Shown here: piece by piece, positions 1 through 8,687 of the stretch
How positions within the stretch are numbered: the stretch's first letter is position 1
Layout of the letters: the number at the start of each line of letters is the position of its first letter
Assembly (NCBI GenBank): GCA_946415475.1
Contig: CAMKSQ010000003.1
Coordinates: forward strand, 34,964-98,963
From: an uncultured Bacteroidales bacterium
GTDB lineage: Bacteria > Bacteroidota > Bacteroidia > Bacteroidales > UBA932
DNA: 64,000 bases
Direction of reading: 5' to 3'
The notes under the pieces: model-generated
The model's input: the letters and a program-made list of their open reading frames with translations, nothing else
Told to the model about the DNA's origin: nothing
Database searches by the model: none
Program-made: the position numbers and the translations under genes

Positions 1-1567
1 TTTCCTTTGTGGTTACACGGATAGGAGAGTTCCCGAAGTACATCAGTTCTGCAGGATAGCGGTAGTTGGAAATGGGGAAAGTGACTTCGCCCATACCATA
101 GGCCGGAATATTGGTGGAGTATTCGAAGGTGTCCTCTTTCTTGATGTCGGGGAAAACATTGCAAATAAGGGCGGCAGCACCTTTAGGAAGGCCCACGTTA
201 AGCGGAAAGCCCTCGTTGTTCTCCGTATAAAAATACTTTTTACCGCTCTCGTAAGTAGTCGTTTTCTTTTCATCCTGATCCTGGAAGTTAGCCAGCAATA
301 CACTGCTGTTTGCATTCCAGTCGGAGGTAGAAGTACAGGTGGACAGCCTCGCCAAAAGAAGGGCAACATTAATCTGGCCTGTCTCATCCTTGATAAAGTC
401 AGCCTGGCCATCGCTACCGACGGAGAAGAAAAGATGCATACGGGATTCGATCTCTTTCGCCAGAAGTTTGGCAATTTGCTCTTGCCAGGTGGTGGGAACC
501 GCACCGGCACCTCTTTCAACCACAGAATACAAGTCACGCATCGTACGCAAGACAGCCGTCGCAGAACCCGCACGAATCTCATGCAGGCCAGGTGCGGTCT
601 TCACATCGGTGAGTTCCACATAAGCACGGCCCAGCACCTCGCCCAGCGGAGAAAGCGCTACATTTGTTCCGTTTTGCGTCTTGACAATTTCATCGGACTT
701 GGTGGCGTCAGAATCATCATACTCATAACGGTACATTGTGCCTAACTGCTTCCATGACATCTCGCCTGCGTAATACTGATACTCCAGCCCACCTATCACT
801 TTTTTGTTTCCATCAGCAGGGTTAGGGAATTCTGCAGCCAGCTGAGCAGCCACCTCCGTGGAAGGAGTGGGCCACCAGAATTTATAGCTCTTGTCCTTGT
901 CGGCAATGGCGGCGTCTGTCCAGAAAGAGGCCTCATTGACGACACCCGCCGAAAGGAAATAGGTGAGCATACGGGTGAAGAAGTATGCACCCGCGTTAAA
1001 CGCGGCCGTACTGGCGAGACGGGACTTGAGCGAAAAAGTCAGGGTGGTAAGATCGTTGGGATTACCAGCTGCGGTAGCTACACCCTGCAGGTCATCGGAA
1101 TAGGTTTTGAGCGCCTTCCCATACAACACTACGGCATTGGTTCCCAGCGGGAGCGCCAACTCCACGGAACGGGAAGCATTACTCTCAGACACCGATTTGG
1201 CGCTAAACAAGGTACCCAGATTGAAATCCCTGGTAGCAGATACTACCTCCACCTCATCCGTTTCTGCATTCTTATGCCTGGGCTTGAATAAAAAATGGCT
1301 TCCACCTTCGGCTGCGTACGGCAGGTTATAAGACAGGACATGTACGGCGTCCATTCCAAGGAAATCGGAATTGACCTGGGCGAATTCAGCCGTGGTCTTG
1401 GTATCCTTACCGGTGTTGGTGGACACGTTCAGGACAAAATCTGTCTTGACCGTATTTGTCTCGGCGTCAAAATACGGACTGGGAGTAACGGGTTTCTCGA
1501 CTTCCTTGTTGCAAGCCACCAGTGAAGCAAGCGCGAGGGCTCCCAAAATGTAAATACTGCGTTTCAT
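1..1567 (-). CDS. Fimbrillin (FimA/Mfa1)-like lipoprotein, partial (C-terminus off the left edge)
   Basis: Read by eye on minus strand from ATG at 1567: MKRSIYILGALALASLVACNKEVEKPVTPSPYFDAETNTVKTDFVLNVSTNTGKDTKT...; lipobox LVAC; organisation similar to the downstream 702-aa protein. Open to the window edge, so absent from the ORF track. Confidence 0.75.
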   Translation of the reverse strand, partial: MKRSIYILGALALASLVACNKEVEKPVTPSPYFDAETNTVKTDFVLNVSTNTGKDTKTTAEFAQVNSDFLGMDAVHVLSYNLPYAAEGGSHFLFKPRHKNAETDEVEVVSATRDFNLGTLFSAKSVSESNASRSVELALPLGTNAVVLYGKALKTYSDDLQGVATAAGNPNDLTTLTFSLKSRLASTAAFNAGAYFFTRMLTYFLSAGVVNEASFWTDAAIADKDKSYKFWWPTPSTEVAAQLAAEFPNPADGNKKVIGGLEYQYYAGEMSWKQLGTMYRYEYDDSDATKSDEIVKTQNGTNVALSPLGEVLGRAYVELTDVKTAPGLHEIRAGSATAVLRTMRDLYSVVERGAGAVPTTWQEQIAKLLAKEIESRMHLFFSVGSDGQADFIKDETGQINVALLLARLSTCTSTSDWNANSSVLLANFQDQDEKKTTTYESGKKYFYTENNEGFPLNVGLPKGAAALICNVFPDIKKEDTFEYSTNIPAYGMGEVTFPISNYRYPAELMYFGNSPIRVTTKE

Positions 1568-1592
1568 ATACATAGATTTTAATTATTATTCA

Positions 1593-3701
1593 TTATTCGT
1601 TCTCGGGTCCGCCTACAATGACGTTGCTATAAGTAAGGCCCCGTTTCCATTCAATATCTACGGACAGACCAAGGGTCATGGAAGTGGAGCGAAGATCCGG
1701 CACAGTAAGGTAGGCATACTTCAAGGAGTTTTCGCCAATCTTGAATGTGGCCGATGTCATGAGGCTCTGGATAAAAATACGTTTAGTCTCTGTCGTCGAG
1801 GCCTCGCCGGTTTCGGAAACTGTATATGGCGGGATAATACGATCTGCAGGCCATGTAAAGCCAGAGTCGTTATTGGAAGGATTCAATTCACCAATGAGGT
1901 AGAAATAGCCTCCATTCGGAATCAAGTTCTTATAACCATAGAACTCCTTTCCAGAGTTGTTCTGGAATTCAAGAGCAATATGTACTGTTTCCTGGGTACT
2001 GCCTGTGGAATAATTGTCAAAAACCACCGTGTAATTGGGGGTGCTGCCAGTAACCGCAGCATCCGAATAAGGCACATTGATTCCTACGGCCTTGTCGTAA
2101 ATAAACCCGGAAACCATTTTGTCGTAAGTGGGACTTGCAGTATCGGGATCCTTAACAGGCAGGAAATTCCAACCCACGTGCTTGGGTTGTCCGCCGATAA
2201 TAATACCCGTGAGTTTGAAAGTATTGTCCCCCAAAGCAATCGTTATGGGAGTACCTCCTGTAATAGCAGTGGTGTTATCCAATAACTGTGTATCCGTATG
2301 AACCTTGGCCGAATAAGCCACCTTGGTTTCCAACATAGCCACACCATAACGGATATTGTTGGTCATGGCTACAGACTGAGTTTCCTTTTCAATGTCGTGA
2401 CCGGGCCAGTTGGTCCAAGCATAACTCTGCCAGTCGGCAGTAGTAGGATACTGGTTTGCCGTATATTCAACCGTTGCCGTACGAACGGGGCTGTTGCCGA
2501 AATACAGAAGTTCGGCCGGATAATAGAAATCGGAGGCTGTGTAGCCCGTAGAGCCAGTAAAAGGAGTATTGCCACCCATACCGGCAACATTGTAATAATC
2601 AGGGTAGGAAAAAACTCCCTCAGCACTGCAAGTGAGATAGGCTGCGCCTGCCATTAAGTTAAAATTGGAAGGGAATTCGTCGGGCTTGTATCCTTCGAAG
2701 GTGTCTTTAAACTTGAGCGTAGTCCAGTCGGGAGTCTCTCCAGTAGTATTAAAAGAAAAATACTTGTCCAGATTGGCATCAATGTTCTTTGCCAGCATCT
2801 TAGCCACAGCTTCAGCCTTTGTTGTAGCGGTGCTAGACGCTAGGGATTTGATAACCTTCCACATCTCACCAACCATACCCAAAACTGCGGCGCCGGAACC
2901 GGAACGAAGCTCGGTGTCCGCCGAGGTCGGGTTGTAGTTAATTCCCGTCATTTGCTTATATAAATAGGCCAACTTTTCTTCCATGACATACCATACGACG
3001 CCCGTTTCGACAATGCTCTGTTTGTCATTGATAGCGCCATAGGTTGCCCAGGTAATGCCCTCAGGATAATCGTCAGGAGCGACAGCCACATCAACATCTT
3101 CAACGCTTAAACCATCATGGCTGGTCTCCAACGGAGTCCTCATCACTTCGGTAAGGATACCGGCAATGTGGGTTTTCATGTCTTTGAATTTATCAGAGTC
3201 GGTGAGACGGTTTCCCAGTTGGAAATAGGTGGATCCAATTTCATTATTGGGAGAATATTTGGCCAGATGGCCAAAATAGTCCTCGGCAGAATATACCCCC
3301 ACTTTTCCAGTTACGTCCGGGCTTTTCCCGTAAAGTACCATAGTATTGGTCCCCACCGGAAGGTCAATGGACAAAATTCGGCGCGTAGTTTCACCGCCAA
3401 ACAGGCGGTTTAAACCATAGTATGAGTCCGCAGTGGCCGGCGAAGTTAGAATCTTGTCATCTGATCCCAACTTGTAGGTGAGCAAATGCACTTTGTCCAT
3501 ACCCCGGAAATTACCATCGGCCTGAACGGCTTCGGAAACTTGCTTAGTCTGGGCAGTTCCGGTAGCCACATTGAGCACCAAATGGGTGTTTACCGATACG
3601 TGGTCCTGCCCGCCATCCGCGAGTATTGACTCCCTCTGGCAACCGGTGAAACCGGCCGTTACCGCCAGAGCCGTCAACAAAACAATTACTTTTTTCATCA
3701 T
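1593..3701 (-). CDS. Fimbrillin family (Mfa1-like) lipoprotein
   Basis: 702-aa ORF, lipoprotein signal MMKKVIVLLTALAVTAGFTGCQ; shares 'LVLNVATGTAQTKQVSEAVQADGNFRGMDKVHLLTYKL...TNTMVLYGKS' pattern with the neighbouring gene. Confidence 0.75.
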   Translation of the reverse strand: MMKKVIVLLTALAVTAGFTGCQRESILADGGQDHVSVNTHLVLNVATGTAQTKQVSEAVQADGNFRGMDKVHLLTYKLGSDDKILTSPATADSYYGLNRLFGGETTRRILSIDLPVGTNTMVLYGKSPDVTGKVGVYSAEDYFGHLAKYSPNNEIGSTYFQLGNRLTDSDKFKDMKTHIAGILTEVMRTPLETSHDGLSVEDVDVAVAPDDYPEGITWATYGAINDKQSIVETGVVWYVMEEKLAYLYKQMTGINYNPTSADTELRSGSGAAVLGMVGEMWKVIKSLASSTATTKAEAVAKMLAKNIDANLDKYFSFNTTGETPDWTTLKFKDTFEGYKPDEFPSNFNLMAGAAYLTCSAEGVFSYPDYYNVAGMGGNTPFTGSTGYTASDFYYPAELLYFGNSPVRTATVEYTANQYPTTADWQSYAWTNWPGHDIEKETQSVAMTNNIRYGVAMLETKVAYSAKVHTDTQLLDNTTAITGGTPITIALGDNTFKLTGIIIGGQPKHVGWNFLPVKDPDTASPTYDKMVSGFIYDKAVGINVPYSDAAVTGSTPNYTVVFDNYSTGSTQETVHIALEFQNNSGKEFYGYKNLIPNGGYFYLIGELNPSNNDSGFTWPADRIIPPYTVSETGEASTTETKRIFIQSLMTSATFKIGENSLKYAYLTVPDLRSTSMTLGLSVDIEWKRGLTYSNVIVGGPENE

Positions 3702-5380
3702 AATATATCTTCTTTATCTTTCATTACTTCTTTCCAGGCCTCATACTCCTTCCGGGCAGGGCCGTACACGGAAGCGCCGTGCAGGTTTTCCCGGGCGGCA
3801 GAGGAACCCAGCTGCGCAGCGCGGCGCATCAGTTCCAGGGCTCGGATTTCCTGGTCTGTATCTTTCTTGTCCAGCGCAGTGAAATATAGCGCTACGCCGT
3901 ATGCATTCATGGCCTCCGCATCGCTGAGCGTGCAAGCCATGAGTTTGGGATCCGACTCCACCTTGGCAACCACCTCCTGGTAACGCTTGGCCTTGAGGAG
4001 GTCCATCACCTCATGGTTGAAGGTCTCCGTGGCCGGATCCGGTGCCGCACCATAATATACGCGTATGTAACCCGCGTTACGCTGGTCTTCCAGCAGTTTG
4101 TCTGCCACCTTTTGATACAAGGCTTTATCGGCCTTGAGCTTGCGCTCGCGCTCCTCCACATCCGGAAGGGCGGCGATGCCTTGCAGCGTCTCGATTTCAC
4201 TGGCGCTGAAGCCCCTGGGGGCGTCTGCCAACTGGGCACGGAACCAATCCCAGGCTTCTCCCTTGCCGATTACCTCAAAATGCCGGTTATTCAGCCCGGT
4301 GCGCGCTTTCAGGGCATCTACCACGGCCCGTGCACGGCGGATGGACAGGCTGTCGTTGCGCTCCTGGGGGCCTTCGATAGAAGCCAGGCCCACCACCGAG
4401 ATGAGCACTTCATCCGTGCGGGCGTCCTCACGCAGTGCAGTCACTGCAGCGGCAATCTGGTCCATCACGTCGCCGTTTTTCCCCAAGGAAAGGTCCAGGG
4501 CATCGCTGTCCAGCGAATAGCGCACCGTAAGAATGCTGTCACGTCCCTCGCGCGTAATGTGGTCCAAGGGACGATAATTTCCGATAGGAACCACCCAGGC
4601 ATTCTGCTTGCCCAGTTTGTCGCCGGCGGTATCCGGGGCTTTCACATCCTTGAGATGCACCACAAAAGCCACCGGAGCGCTGAGCACCGTCAGGGTGTCC
4701 CGCCCGCTCACAACCACGCCCGGCTTGGGACGTTTGTCCTTGGCAACGGGGTTCCATGCTATATTCACACCCAGCTTGGGCACCACGGCGGGTTTACGAA
4801 CCTCCGCCACCTTGGTACCGCAATGGGCACAGTCGAACTTGTCATAGGCGGCCAGGCCGGCAGCCACACCTGCCTCTGCCTCTATGCGGATGTACTGCCC
4901 CAGCCACCAGCTGTAACCGGCAAATATGCCGCCGCCCCAGAAGGAACCCTGGACGCGGTGATTCTCCACCTCCGGATACATGTGGAAGGGGAAGGTGACA
5001 TTCCCCACATTAAAATGCGTATAGATGGCGTCTCCCCCGACAAAAAAGCCGTCGTACACCTGGTCGAAGTAATACCGAACCTCCGGCACAACGGCATAGT
5101 TGCGCCAGTGACGGGTGTTCTGGACGTTGTCATTGTCCCAGAACAGCCAGCGGGGCCAGGTTTTGATGCCGGCGTTGAGACCCAGGGAAACGTGTTTACC
5201 CACAGGGAATTCAAGGCCGATATTGGGTTCTGCTACGGCATCCCACAGCAGATTGGTACGCAAACTCATCCCCTGCCACCTTTTCACCGTATCGCGCGGT
5301 TCTGAGGCAGCGTAGGCAATGAAATTGAGCGCCAATCCAATTAGGAGAAGTCCCCCTTTTCGAAGCGGCCAGTTCACCAT
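3698..5380 (-). CDS. DUF3575 domain protein with OmpA-like C-terminal region (fimbrial locus accessory)
   Basis: 'MSLRTNLLWDAVAEPNIGLEFPVGKHVSLGLNAGIKTWPRWLFWDNDN' typical of DUF3575; OmpA-like 'VVGLASIEGPQERNDSLSIRRARAVVDAL'; 4-nt overlap with next gene. Confidence 0.75.
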   Translation of the reverse strand: MVNWPLRKGGLLLIGLALNFIAYAASEPRDTVKRWQGMSLRTNLLWDAVAEPNIGLEFPVGKHVSLGLNAGIKTWPRWLFWDNDNVQNTRHWRNYAVVPEVRYYFDQVYDGFFVGGDAIYTHFNVGNVTFPFHMYPEVENHRVQGSFWGGGIFAGYSWWLGQYIRIEAEAGVAAGLAAYDKFDCAHCGTKVAEVRKPAVVPKLGVNIAWNPVAKDKRPKPGVVVSGRDTLTVLSAPVAFVVHLKDVKAPDTAGDKLGKQNAWVVPIGNYRPLDHITREGRDSILTVRYSLDSDALDLSLGKNGDVMDQIAAAVTALREDARTDEVLISVVGLASIEGPQERNDSLSIRRARAVVDALKARTGLNNRHFEVIGKGEAWDWFRAQLADAPRGFSASEIETLQGIAALPDVEERERKLKADKALYQKVADKLLEDQRNAGYIRVYYGAAPDPATETFNHEVMDLLKAKRYQEVVAKVESDPKLMACTLSDAEAMNAYGVALYFTALDKKDTDQEIRALELMRRAAQLGSSAARENLHGASVYGPARKEYEAWKEVMKDKEDIL

Positions 5381-5606
5381 AGTTTAATAATTTTTAGTTT
5401 GTTTATGCTTGACAATTAATAAGAAAATCCTTACCTTCGCCAACCCTAAACAAACTGATAAATCTCTATCTTTTCTATCCGTCTCTTCTCAAGAGATGGT
5501 GTTTTTCACTACAATATTTTCGCAAAAATAATTTTAAAATTTCTAAAAAACAAGCTTTAAACCACTTTTATGGCTTCTTTGGACCATTTTAGTTGCGTTT
5601 TATCCC

Positions 5607-5795
5607 TTTCCACTCATTAAAAATTCCAAAATGGAGGCGTTCGCGGCATCCAATTTTTCCTCCTCCATGGACGCCAGATAAATGCGGGTCGTCTTCTCTG
5701 AATCGTGCCCCAGGGCCTCACTGATGATGGCCACCGGTATCCCCATCTTATACGCGTTACTGGCCCAACTGTGCCGGGCCTGGTACTACTGCTCG
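5607..5795 (-). pseudogene. C-terminal fragment of a tyrosine recombinase/integrase
   Basis: Minus-strand translation YQARHSWASNAYKMGIPVAIISEALGHDSEKTTRIYLASMEEEKLDAANASILEFLMSGKG*; carries the RHxxA...LGH...TxxIY C-terminal motif; N-terminal catalytic part absent. Confidence 0.75.
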
Positions 5796-6544
5796 TCGAC
5801 GCCCGTTGTGTGGATGAAAGAATCGGCAATGAGGTGTTTCTTCATGTGCTTCTGAGCCCATTTTAACATACTGAAGCATAGCAGCAGGATGGCCAGGGCA
5901 ATGACACCGCCCAACTCCGGGTTAACTTGCTGGGACATGGCAATCCAGTCATAAGTCCCGTGGAGCAGTACCGGATACAGCCACATTTTAAGTCCGGCCA
6001 GCGGAGCACGATAGCTGTCGAAGTAGTACAGGGAGAAGAAATAACCCATCACCACCGCAAAACCAAAATGGCCGGGAATAGCCGTCAGGGAACGGCTCAG
6101 ACCTACGGTCACCCATTGGGAGCCAGCTCCTATCACATACTCCAGGTTCTCGAAGGCAGCAAAGCCCATGCCCACACATACTGCGTACACAATGCCGTCC
6201 ATGCGCTCGTCAAAGTCCTTGCATTTGCGGAGGAAGAGCCACAGCAGCACAAGTTTGGCCGTTTCCTCAGGGATGGCAGCGCCAAAGAAAGCAGTTCGAA
6301 AAGCATCGATTGTAGTGTGAATCTCTTGCGGAAACAGCCCCATCTTCATGAACGGAACAGAAATCAGCAACGAAGCGAACACCGACCCGCCCCCATAAAA
6401 GAAGGCTTTTACCAGGTTCTTCGTGGGCTCCCGCTGGAGCTTATCCTGCGTATAAACATAATAAACAAGGATAAGGGCTGGCAGCACGGCCAAGGCAAAC
6501 ACAATAAGCATAAGTCTCAGGTTTAGTTGCGCTAATTTACACAA
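5786..6544 (-). CDS. PrsW family intramembrane metalloprotease
   Basis: 'IPEETAKLVLLWLFLRKCKDFDERMDGIVYAVCVGMGFAAFENLEYVI...GHFGFAVVMGY...LLHGTYDWIA', multi-TM; start may be the internal Met at ~6511. Confidence 0.8.
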   Translation of the reverse strand: MCKLAQLNLRLMLIVFALAVLPALILVYYVYTQDKLQREPTKNLVKAFFYGGGSVFASLLISVPFMKMGLFPQEIHTTIDAFRTAFFGAAIPEETAKLVLLWLFLRKCKDFDERMDGIVYAVCVGMGFAAFENLEYVIGAGSQWVTVGLSRSLTAIPGHFGFAVVMGYFFSLYYFDSYRAPLAGLKMWLYPVLLHGTYDWIAMSQQVNPELGGVIALAILLLCFSMLKWAQKHMKKHLIADSFIHTTGVDEQ

Positions 6545-6548
6545 TTTT

Positions 6549-6578
6549 TTGCAAAATCAATTTTTCTTTGTACCTTTG
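6549..6578 (+). promoter_or_regulatory. Bacteroides-type promoter for tRNA-Val
   Basis: TTG (6549-6551) - N19 - TACCTTTG (6571-6578), 11 nt upstream of tRNA. Confidence 0.6.
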
Positions 6579-6589
6579 CCTTCCCTTTC

Positions 6590-6664
6590 GGGCGGTTAGC
6601 TCAGTTGGTTCAGAGCACCTGCCTTACAAGCAGGGGGTCACTGGTTCGAATCCAGTACCGCCCA
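6590..6664 (+). tRNA. tRNA-Val (anticodon TAC)
   Basis: GGGCGGT acceptor / ACCGCCC, D-arm GCTC..GAGC, anticodon stem-loop CCTGC-CTTACAA-GCAGG, T-arm GGTTCGAATCC. Confidence 0.93.
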
Positions 6665-6673
6665 CACAGTAAA

Positions 6674-6709
6674 AATCAAGCACTTACAGGTTTCTGTAGG
6701 TGCTTGATT
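6674..6709 (+). terminator. Hairpin terminator downstream of tRNA-Val
   Basis: AATCAAGCAC-TTACAG...CTGTAG-GTGCTTGATT inverted repeat. Confidence 0.6.
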
Positions 6710-6762
6710 CCGTTATAAGGTACATTTTTGCTAACTTTGTGCATTGATACTACGCGAAAGAA

Positions 6763-7407
6763 ATGACAAAACTGATCATCTTGGATTTTGACGGAACCCT
6801 GGCCGACACCCGTGAGCTCATCGTCCGTACCAATCAGGAAGTGCAGCGCCAGATGCACTATCCCGTGCTTGCCGAAGCCCAGATTGTCTCCACCATCGGC
6901 CTTCCCCTGAAGGAGGGCATTCTGGCCATGTTCCCGGAGCTGCCGCAGGAGGAAATTCCTGCGTGGGTGGTCACCTATCGGGCCGTGTTTGATCAGTTGA
7001 AGAAGCAAATTATTCCCGGGGTGTTTCCGCACGTACGGGAAACGCTGGCCGCATTGGTGGAAGCGGGCTGCCGCTGCACTGTTGCTTCTTCCCGTGGAAC
7101 GGCATCCCTGACGGATTTCCTTCGCGATATGGGGCTCGCCCCCTGCATCTCCTACGTCCTGGGTGCCGACGATGTGAAACGTGCAAAGCCACATCCTGAA
7201 CCCGTCCTGAAGACCCTGAAGGACTTGTCCATAGATGCGGCCGATGCGCTGGTGGTAGGAGATATGCCGGTGGACATCCAGATGGGCCTGGGTGCCGGCG
7301 CCCACACCTGCGGCGTCACTTACGGCAATTCGAACCGCCCCGCCCTCCTGGCAGCCGGTGCGCACGCTGTGATTGATGACTTCGCAGAACTTCTGCGGAT
7401 TGTGTAA
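6763..7407 (+). CDS. HAD family hydrolase (phosphoglycolate phosphatase-like)
   Basis: LDFDGTLADT motif I, VASSRG motif II, K...VVGDMPVD motif IV. Confidence 0.85.
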   Translation: MTKLIILDFDGTLADTRELIVRTNQEVQRQMHYPVLAEAQIVSTIGLPLKEGILAMFPELPQEEIPAWVVTYRAVFDQLKKQIIPGVFPHVRETLAALVEAGCRCTVASSRGTASLTDFLRDMGLAPCISYVLGADDVKRAKPHPEPVLKTLKDLSIDAADALVVGDMPVDIQMGLGAGAHTCGVTYGNSNRPALLAAGAHAVIDDFAELLRIV

Positions 7408-7420
7408 TCCAGCCTGCCCC

Positions 7421-7620
7421 TTCTCATCCCGGACTTTCCTTCTCATCTCGGACTTGGCCATTCTCATCCCGGACTTGACTCGGGATCTCCTTCCCGTCAT
7501 GTCCAGCCCCGACTCTCCTCATCCCAGACTTGATCCTCCTCATCCCGGGCTTGATCCTCCTCATCCCGGGCTTGACTCGGGATCTCCTTCCCGTCATGTC
7601 CAGCCCCGACCGGGTATCTC
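7421..7620. repeat. 21-bp-period iterons (CTCCTCATCCCGGACTTGATC-type)
   Basis: Repeated TCATCCCGGxCTTGA(T/C)(C/T)C; two copies of ACTCGGGATCTCCTTCCCGTCATGTCCAGCCCCGAC. Confidence 0.8.
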
Positions 7621-7710
7621 TTTGCGCGAAGGTCCACCACATGGACCTTCCGTACACTTTTCCCCTGGATTCTTTGCGCGAAGGTCCACGCCCTGGACCT
7701 TCAGGACAAA

Positions 7711-7862
7711 GGAAGGAATACCCTCCAGGGGGACTCCACTACGCTTCGCTCCGTTCCGGCCCCTCCCATTTCGCAACGCTCCGTCTGACGACGTCGCCGC
7801 TGTGGGCCCCTCCCCCTACCCTTGTGCGGGGGTGCACAAGCCCCCTGGAGGGTATCCCTTCC
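7711..7862. repeat. 152-bp element with 22-nt terminal inverted repeats
   Basis: GGAAGGAATACCCTCCAGGGGG (7711-7732) vs CCCCCTGGAGGGTATCCCTTCC (7841-7862), one mismatch. Confidence 0.7.
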
Positions 7863-7994
7863 GCCGTCCCCGGTTCTCATCCTTATTATCGCCTGTTTTT
7901 AAGGACGAACCCCGGTTTAAGACCCTCTCATCCTTGTTTTGGGCTAATTTTAAGGACGAGACACGGTTCTGCACCGTCTCTCCTCCCATCACCG

Positions 7995-8350
7995 TTAAAG
8001 CACACTCACCCTATCCTGGACTACCTCCAATGCCTCACCCTGTGCTTTAATTACTCTTTCTAACCCCGTTTAAAGCACACCCACTCCGCCCAGATCCACC
8101 TCCAGGGCAGCACCTTGTGCTTTAACTACCCTTTTAACACCCGGCTAAAGCACACCTGCCCTGTCCAGACCTACCTCCAAGACCCCATCCTGTGCTTTAA
8201 CTACCCTTTCTAACCCCGTTTAAAGCACACCCACTCCGTCCAGACCCACCTCCATGGCAGCACCTTGTGCTTTAACTACCCTTTTAACACCCGGCTAAAG
8301 CACACCTACCCCGTCCAGACCTACCTCCAATGCCTCGTGCTGTGCTTTAA
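7995..8350. repeat. Five-copy 75-bp-period palindromic repeat array
   Basis: 56-bp units (T)TAAAGCAC...GTGCTTTAA at 7995, 8070, 8145, 8220, 8295 (exact 75-bp period) with 19-bp spacers of two alternating types. Confidence 0.9.
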
Positions 8351-8374
8351 TGCCGGGATGTTGCCGGAAGGAAA

Positions 8375-8588
8375 GCGGAACCCTCTTGGGCCCTTTCATG
8401 GAGCCCGAGAGGGTTTCCGCTAGCCGCCTTGCCGCGTATTGCAAGGCGGTGGTTCCGTGTCCACTCAGCCGCCGCACCTGGTTGCGTGCGGCGGCCACTC
8501 CCTGGGCTGGTCGGTATCCTGTTGACACTCAGCAACACTCTGAATATCAACCCGTTACCGACCAGCTGGTTGTAAGGTGCCAATTTAC
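8375..8588. other. Multi-hairpin noncoding region
   Basis: Consecutive stems: 8375-8420 (GCGGAACCCTCTTGGGC/GCCCGAGAGGGTTTCCGC), 8424-8449, 8468-8495 (perfect 10 bp), 8509-8563 (GGTCGGTA/TACCGACC), 8570-8588. Confidence 0.6.
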
Positions 8589-8630
8589 AAGACTGGTTGG
8601 TAAGTGCTTGATTCATAGTTAAATACAAAT

Positions 8631-8659
8631 AATCCTCGGCGCAAAAGGAGCCGAGGATT
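8631..8659. terminator. Hairpin, possible terminator of the alpha-2-macroglobulin-like gene
   Basis: AATCCTCGGC/GCCGAGGATT perfect 10-bp stem; no strong T-run. Confidence 0.5.
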
Positions 8660-8687
8660 ATATAGTAACCTATTGATGGCCAACGGG

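Noticed and set aside
4013-5305. 430-aa plus-strand ORF
   Set aside because: Antisense of the DUF3575/OmpA-like gene.
5617-5829. 70-aa minus-strand ORF (MPILSSTQRASTSSS...)
   Set aside because: Wrong frame over the integrase remnant; the adjacent frame gives the clear RHxxA...LGH...IY motif.
7373-8063. ORFs of 225, 177, 77 and 60 aa rich in Pro/His/Gly
   Set aside because: Low-complexity translations of repeat DNA (PHPGLDPPHPGLD...), mutually overlapping, no recognisable domains.
7995-8350. CRISPR array
   Set aside because: The 19-bp spacers are near-identical and alternate between two types; the 56-bp units vary internally; no cas genes nearby. This is a tandem palindromic repeat.
7995-8350. 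Integron attC array
   Set aside because: Ends are TTAAAGCAC/GTGCTTTAA, not the RYYYAAC/GTTRRRY core; no gene cassettes or intact integron integrase in the window.
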